Assembly: GCF_016917755.1 (NCBI RefSeq)
Contig: NZ_CP070326.1
Coordinates: forward strand, 806,001 to 870,000
Direction: 5' to 3'
DNA from: Streptomyces noursei
Lineage (GTDB): Bacteria > Actinomycetota > Actinomycetes > Streptomycetales > Streptomycetaceae
Length of the DNA stretch: 64,000 nucleotides
Under the pieces are notes generated by a model. The model saw nothing but the letters and a program-made list of their open reading frames with translations, did no database searches and had not been told where the DNA came from. The translations under genes were made by a program, and so were the position numbers. This document shows, one piece after another, positions 60,158 through 64,000 of this stretch. Each line of letters begins with the position of its first letter. The stretch's first letter is position 1.

Positions 60158-60311
60158 CCCCCGGAACGCGATCGGCCCTCGTCCCGGGGGACCGCCAGCC
60201 CCCATGGACGGCCTCCCGAGTGGCCGGTCGGCACCGGTGCCTGCGGACCGGGCCGGGATGATCACGTACGCTGCCGAGCAGACGTACGGGATCTTTGGGA
60301 GCAGCACGGTC

Positions 60312-62057
60312 ATGTCCGAATCGCAGCAGTACGCGCCGCCCGCGGGCGGTCCGCACGGACCTCAGCTCCGCGCGCCGGACCGGATGCGCAGCCTGCTCGA
60401 CGCGGTGATGGGCCTGGGGCGGGGGCTGGAACTCCCGCAGGTGCTCCGGGGCATCGTGGAGGCGGCGGTCACCCTCACCGACGCCGAATACGGCGCACTG
60501 GGCGTGGTGGACGACGGGCAGCTGTCGCAGTTCCTGCCCGTCGGCATGTCCGACGAGCTGATCGGCCTGATCGGCCGGACGCCGTGCGGTCACGGCATCC
60601 TCGGGGAGCTGATCCGCAACCCCGCGCCGCTGCGCCTCACCGACCTGACCAGACACCCGCGCAGCTACGGCTTTCCGGCCAACCATCCCCCGATGCGAAC
60701 CTTCCTCGGGGTGCCGGTCCGGGTCCGCGACGAGGTGTTCGGCAACCTCTATCTGACCGAGAAGCGGGGCGGCGGCTCGTTCGACGCGGACGACGAGGCG
60801 GTGGTGACGACCCTGTCCATCGCGGCGGGCGTGGCCATCGACAACGCCCGCATGTACCACGAGAGCCGCCGCCGGGAGCGGTGGTTGGAGGCGTTGGGCG
60901 AGATCACCCGCAGTCTGCTGTCCGGTACGGACGCGGACGAGGTGTTGCGGTTGATCGCCGAGCGGGCTAGGGAGGTCGCCGGCGCGGACTGTGCGGCGGT
61001 GCTGCTGCCGGCGACCGGGGCGCCGGACCAGCTGGCGGTGACGGTGGCGTGCGGTACGGGCGCGAGCCGGATCGTCGGACTGCGCGTGCCGATCGACGCC
61101 TCGCTGCCCGGCATGGCCGTGCGCGACGGCCGGCCAGTGGTCAGCGCCGATCTGCGGGCCGACCCGCGGGCCTATCCGCTGGGCCCGGACGCCGGGAGCG
61201 GGGCCGGGGACGCGCCGGCCGGAGACGCGCTGGACGAGGAGGCCGACGAGGCCGCGGGGCACGGCACGGCATCCGGGCCGGCCGTCGCGGTACCGCTCCA
61301 GGTGGACACCGGCTGCGGTGCACTGCGGCTGAGCCGCCTGGCCGGCCGGCCCGCGTTCGACGACGCCGAGGTCACGCTGATATCGGGCTTCGCCGACCAG
61401 GCGGTGATCGCCCTGGAACTCGCCCGCCGGCGGGCCGAGTCGGAGGAACTGACGGTCCTTCACGACCGCGATCGGATCGCCCGGGACCTGCACGACCTCG
61501 CCATCCAGCGGCTGTTCGCCACCGGCATCACGCTGCAGAGCGCGACCCGGTTGATAGAGCGGCCGGAGGCCGCCGAACGGGTCGGCCGCGCGGTCAACGA
61601 CCTGGACACCACCATCAAGATCATCCGGTCCACCATCTTCGGGCTGCGCACCACCGGAGACGGCAAGGACGGCCGCGGACTGCGCCGGGACCTCACCGAG
61701 ACCGTGCAGCGGGCGGCCGGCCCCCTGGGCTTCACCCCGGCGTTGCGGATCGAGGGTCCGGTGGACGCCGCGGTCCCCGACGAGGTGGCCGAGCACCTCG
61801 TGGCGGTGGCCGCCGAGGCGCTCAGTAACGCCGCCCGCCATGCCCGCGCCGCCCACCTGGACGTGGCCCTGTCGGTGACCGGGGGCACGGTGACGCTGAC
61901 GGTGACGGACGACGGGGTGGGAATCGGGGCGGCACCGCACACCGGGGGCTTGGCCAACATGCGGGCCCGGGCCGCGATGCACGACGGCCGACTGACCGTC
62001 GAGCCGCCGGAGGGCGGCGGCACCCGCATCGTGTGGTGCGTTCCGCTGCCCGACTGA
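60312..62057 (+). CDS. DevS/DosT-like GAF sensor histidine kinase
   Basis: 581 residues from ATG 60312; GGGAGC is a weak ribosome-binding site. Two GAF domains: GAF-A about residues 40-190 (YGFPANHPPMRTFLGVPVRV, the region that holds heme in mycobacterial DevS) and GAF-B about 210-375, with an Asp/Glu/Gly insert near residues 295-315. The kinase part has the H box DRIARDLHDLAIQRLFATGI and ATPase boxes VAAEALSNAARHARA and GGLANMRARAA. Likely senses O2, NO or CO by heme. Divergent from ctaD; partner regulator follows convergently. Confidence 0.92.
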   Translation: MSESQQYAPPAGGPHGPQLRAPDRMRSLLDAVMGLGRGLELPQVLRGIVEAAVTLTDAEYGALGVVDDGQLSQFLPVGMSDELIGLIGRTPCGHGILGELIRNPAPLRLTDLTRHPRSYGFPANHPPMRTFLGVPVRVRDEVFGNLYLTEKRGGGSFDADDEAVVTTLSIAAGVAIDNARMYHESRRRERWLEALGEITRSLLSGTDADEVLRLIAERAREVAGADCAAVLLPATGAPDQLAVTVACGTGASRIVGLRVPIDASLPGMAVRDGRPVVSADLRADPRAYPLGPDAGSGAGDAPAGDALDEEADEAAGHGTASGPAVAVPLQVDTGCGALRLSRLAGRPAFDDAEVTLISGFADQAVIALELARRRAESEELTVLHDRDRIARDLHDLAIQRLFATGITLQSATRLIERPEAAERVGRAVNDLDTTIKIIRSTIFGLRTTGDGKDGRGLRRDLTETVQRAAGPLGFTPALRIEGPVDAAVPDEVAEHLVAVAAEALSNAARHARAAHLDVALSVTGGTVTLTVTDDGVGIGAAPHTGGLANMRARAAMHDGRLTVEPPEGGGTRIVWCVPLPD

Positions 62058-62100
62058 CCGCCCACCGGGGCGGCCCGCCCCGAGGAGGGCCGGTCAGTCG
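62051..62100. terminator. nested hairpin terminator between kinase and regulator
   Basis: Outer perfect arms CGACTGACCG (62051-62060) and CGGTCAGTCG (62091-62100), with an inner GGGGCGG-CCC-GCCCC stem. Overlaps the kinase stop; serves both convergent genes. Confidence 0.72.
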
Positions 62101-62122
62101 CCGGCCGCTCCCGGTGCCCGGC

Positions 62123-62857
62123 TCACGCCCGCGGCTCCTTCAGCCGTTCGGCGACCATCGCGGCCTGGACCCGGCGGCCCACCCCGAGCTTGCCGAGGAT
62201 CGCGGACACCCGGTTCTTGATCGTCTTCTCGGCGAGGAACAATCGGTCCGCGATCTGACGGTTCGTCAATCCCTCGCCGATCAGGTCGAGTACCTCCCGC
62301 TCGCGGGGCGAGAGCCGGTCCAGCGCGGACGGCGGCGCATCGTCCGCCTGGTCCCGGACCGGGCCGCGCAGCCGCTCCATCACCCGCGTCGCGGTGCGCG
62401 GATCCAACATCGACTGCCCCGCCGCCACCGTGCGGACCGCACGCACCAACGCCGTGCCGTCGATCTGCTTGAGGACATAGCCCGCGGCCCCGGCCATGAT
62501 GGCGTCGAACAGCGCCTCGTCATCGTCGAAGGAGGTCAGCATCAGGCAGGCGAGCTCCGGCACGCGGGCCCGCAACTCCCGGCAGATCTCGATCCCCTCG
62601 TGGTCCCCGTCCGGCCCTTCGGTACCGCCCAGCCGCACGTCGAGGATGGCCACCTGCGGACGGACCGCCGGCACCCGGGCGAGGGCCTGCCGACCGTCCC
62701 CCGCCTCCCCCACGACCTCGATGTCGCCTTCGGCCTCCAGAAGGTCCCGCACTCCTCGGCGCACCACCTCGTGGTCGTCGAGGATGAAGACGCGCAGTGG
62801 CGCCTCCGGACCGGCGACGGGATGAGCGGTGGCGGGCTGGACGGACTGCTGGTTCAT
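62123..62857 (-). CDS. DevR/DosR-like NarL-type response regulator
   Basis: 244 residues from ATG 62857. Receiver: LRVFILDDHEVVRRGVRDLL, phospho-Asp in VAILDVRLGG, Lys in GYVLKQIDG. An acidic insert TEGPDGDHEG follows the phospho-Asp loop. LuxR HTH: LSPREREVLDLIGEGLTNRQ then IADRLFLAEKTIKNRVSAIL, as in DevR. Convergent with the DevS-like kinase and divergent from the second flavohemoglobin. Together this is an OsdRK/DevRS-type system. Confidence 0.92.
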   Translation of the reverse strand: MNQQSVQPATAHPVAGPEAPLRVFILDDHEVVRRGVRDLLEAEGDIEVVGEAGDGRQALARVPAVRPQVAILDVRLGGTEGPDGDHEGIEICRELRARVPELACLMLTSFDDDEALFDAIMAGAAGYVLKQIDGTALVRAVRTVAAGQSMLDPRTATRVMERLRGPVRDQADDAPPSALDRLSPREREVLDLIGEGLTNRQIADRLFLAEKTIKNRVSAILGKLGVGRRVQAAMVAERLKEPRA

Positions 62858-62941
62858 GACTCTCGCTCTGTGGTTCTTCGCGGTTTCGGCCGGGCACAAG
62901 GGGCCCGACCACGAGGTTTGTCGGCCTCGGCGGCCCGCGCA

Positions 62942-62957
62942 AGGGCCGAACGGCCCT
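62942..62957. promoter_or_regulatory. DevR-box-like palindrome, regulator / flavohemoglobin region
   Basis: AGGGCCGAACGGCCCT, perfect arms AGGGCC / GGCCCT around GAAC. It differs by one base from the copy at 60142. A weaker related stretch (GGGGCCCTTCGGGCAC) follows at about 62966. Confidence 0.62.
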
Positions 62958-63027
62958 GGGGGAACGGGGCCCTTCGGGCACGGCGGCGCGTTGCCATACT
63001 GACGCCCCCCGTCAGGAGGTCGTTCCC

Positions 63028-64000
63028 ATGCAGCAGCCCTACCAGCCCGCGCGCCCCGCCCCGTCCGAGGCGTCCGACAGGTCCACCCCCGGCACTGTCG
63101 GCGGCGAGTACCACGCCCTGCTCGCCCGGCACGACGCGATGCGGCTGCGGCAGCGCATCCTCGGACAAGGGCGGGCACCCGTACCGGATTTAGCCGCCAC
63201 CTCCTACGACGGCGCCGCGGACCAGCGGCTGATCACCCAGTATCTGGACCTGGTCACGCCCTTCGGGGACCTGATCGCCCACCTCTACGACGAGATGTTC
63301 GCCCGGTGGCCCTATCTGCGGTCGCTCTTCCCGGCGTCCATGGACTTCCAGCGCGCCCATCTCGCCCGCGCCTTCTGGTACTTGATCGAGAACCTGCACC
63401 GCCCCGCCGAGGTGGCCGCCTACTTCCGGCAGCTCGGCCACGACCACCGCAAGCTCGGCGTGCGCCCGGTGCACTACGAGGCGTTCGAGTCCGCGCTGGT
63501 CGCGGCGCTGCGGCGCACCGCCGGGCCCCGCTGGGCCGAGGCGGTGGAACAGGCGTGGGTGCGGATGCTGCGCTTCGCGGTGGCCTCGATGGTCGAGGGC
63601 GCCGACGCCGCGATCGCCGAACCCCCGTGCTGGCCGGGCACGGTGACCACCCATGAGCGGCGCCGCCCCGACCTCGCCGTGCTGCGGCTCCGGGTGCACG
63701 AGCCGTACGCGTACCGGGCCGGCCAGTACGCGGCGGTCGAGTCCCCGCTGATGCCCCAGGCGTGGCGGCACTACTCCTTCGCCTCCGCGCCGCGACCGGA
63801 CGGCGAGGTGGAGTTCCACATCCGCCGGACCGGTCCCGACGGGGTCAGCGAGGCGCTGGTGAATCGGACCAGGGTCGGCGACGTCCTACGGCTGGGGCCC
63901 GCGCACGGCACGATGACGCTCAAGGAGGAGGACCACCCGCGCGACCTGCTGATGGTGGCCGGCGGCACCGGGTGGGCGCCGGTCAGGGCACTGCTGGAGG
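63028..64000 (+). CDS. second flavohemoglobin-like protein, 3' end outside window, TTA-containing
   Basis: At least 324 residues; the frame runs off the end. An N-terminal extension of about 70 residues, Pro/Ala-rich then charged, precedes the globin. Tyr B10 is in LIAHLYDEMFARWP and the proximal His in LGHDHRKLGV. The FAD-binding part follows: YRAGQYAAVESPL, WRHYSFASAPRPDG and LMVAGGTGWAPVRALL. Codon 55 is TTA (63190-63192), so bldA tRNA is needed. ATG 63028 with AGGAGGT. The 16-bp palindrome upstream suggests control by the DevR-like regulator. Confidence 0.9.
   Translation, partial: MQQPYQPARPAPSEASDRSTPGTVGGEYHALLARHDAMRLRQRILGQGRAPVPDLAATSYDGAADQRLITQYLDLVTPFGDLIAHLYDEMFARWPYLRSLFPASMDFQRAHLARAFWYLIENLHRPAEVAAYFRQLGHDHRKLGVRPVHYEAFESALVAALRRTAGPRWAEAVEQAWVRMLRFAVASMVEGADAAIAEPPCWPGTVTTHERRRPDLAVLRLRVHEPYAYRAGQYAAVESPLMPQAWRHYSFASAPRPDGEVEFHIRRTGPDGVSEALVNRTRVGDVLRLGPAHGTMTLKEEDHPRDLLMVAGGTGWAPVRALLE

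Noticed and set aside
1..64000. tRNA and rRNA genes, riboswitches and plasmid origins.
   Set aside because: I saw no cloverleaf-like sequence with CCA-type ends, rRNA landmarks, conserved riboswitch cores or iteron-plus-rep arrangement. A covariance-model scan would be needed to exclude small RNAs.

Overview
The window is high-GC actinobacterial DNA and fits Streptomyces. Signs are strong third-position G/C bias, many GTG starts, an ECF41 sigma factor, a SigB/SigF-type sigma factor beside an RsbW-like kinase, an F420-type luciferase-like oxidoreductase, several P450s, a macrolide-type glycosyltransferase, and rare TTA leucine codons in only three genes. I saw no rRNA, tRNA, CRISPR array or large biosynthetic cluster. 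It looks like chromosomal accessory or arm-type sequence: many small regulator-plus-target pairs, several decayed genes, short tandem repeats and one MITE-like element. Layout, 0-10 kb: a ferredoxin reductase (5' end outside the window) with a cytochrome P450; an M48 metalloprotease coupled to a small Gly-rich protein; a methyltransferase; an SDR lacking the usual catalytic Tyr/Lys; a beta-helix protein divergent from a TetR regulator with a Cys-rich tail, sharing a 35-bp palindrome. 10-24 kb: a small secreted protein; a CMD-DoxX-ECF41 module with a textbook ECF41 promoter; a proline-rich membrane protein; an EamA exporter beside a LysR gene lacking its 5' end; a HAD phosphatase-DeoR-MFS sugar-type locus; two coupled tiny membrane proteins divergent from a TetR with twin operators; RidA; an APH-type kinase; a LysR remnant; a CPBP protease. 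24-36 kb: NmrA, ArsR, LLM and AraC/MFS genes; a frameshifted P450; a DUF3224 remnant; a C-terminally truncated aryl-acid AMP ligase; a bicupin divergent from an unusual P450. 36-48 kb: a NarL-type two-component system; the anti-sigma/sigma pair; a glycosyltransferase; an MpaB/DUF2236-like domain fused to four EF-hands; a coupled two-gene module in which both proteins share a Gly/Ala-rich motif; a MITE that supplies the stop codon of that module; two secreted or membrane-anchored proteins. 48-64 kb: a methyltransferase/TetR pair with a double operator; a DUF4344 lipoprotein; an acetyltransferase; a permease with a two-component system whose sensor is rich in His/Asp; then a nitric-oxide/low-oxygen region: cupin, nsrR, hmp, a membrane protein, a MarR-like regulator, an orphan cytochrome oxidase subunit I, a DevS-like kinase, a DevR-like regulator and a second flavohemoglobin that runs off the end. 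The last region is functionally coherent: NsrR is an iron-sulfur NO sensor, Hmp destroys NO, cytochrome oxidase is an NO target, and DevS/DevR systems respond to NO or hypoxia. Two near-identical 16-bp palindromes sit in the two divergent promoter regions of the DevRS part, which suggests common control.
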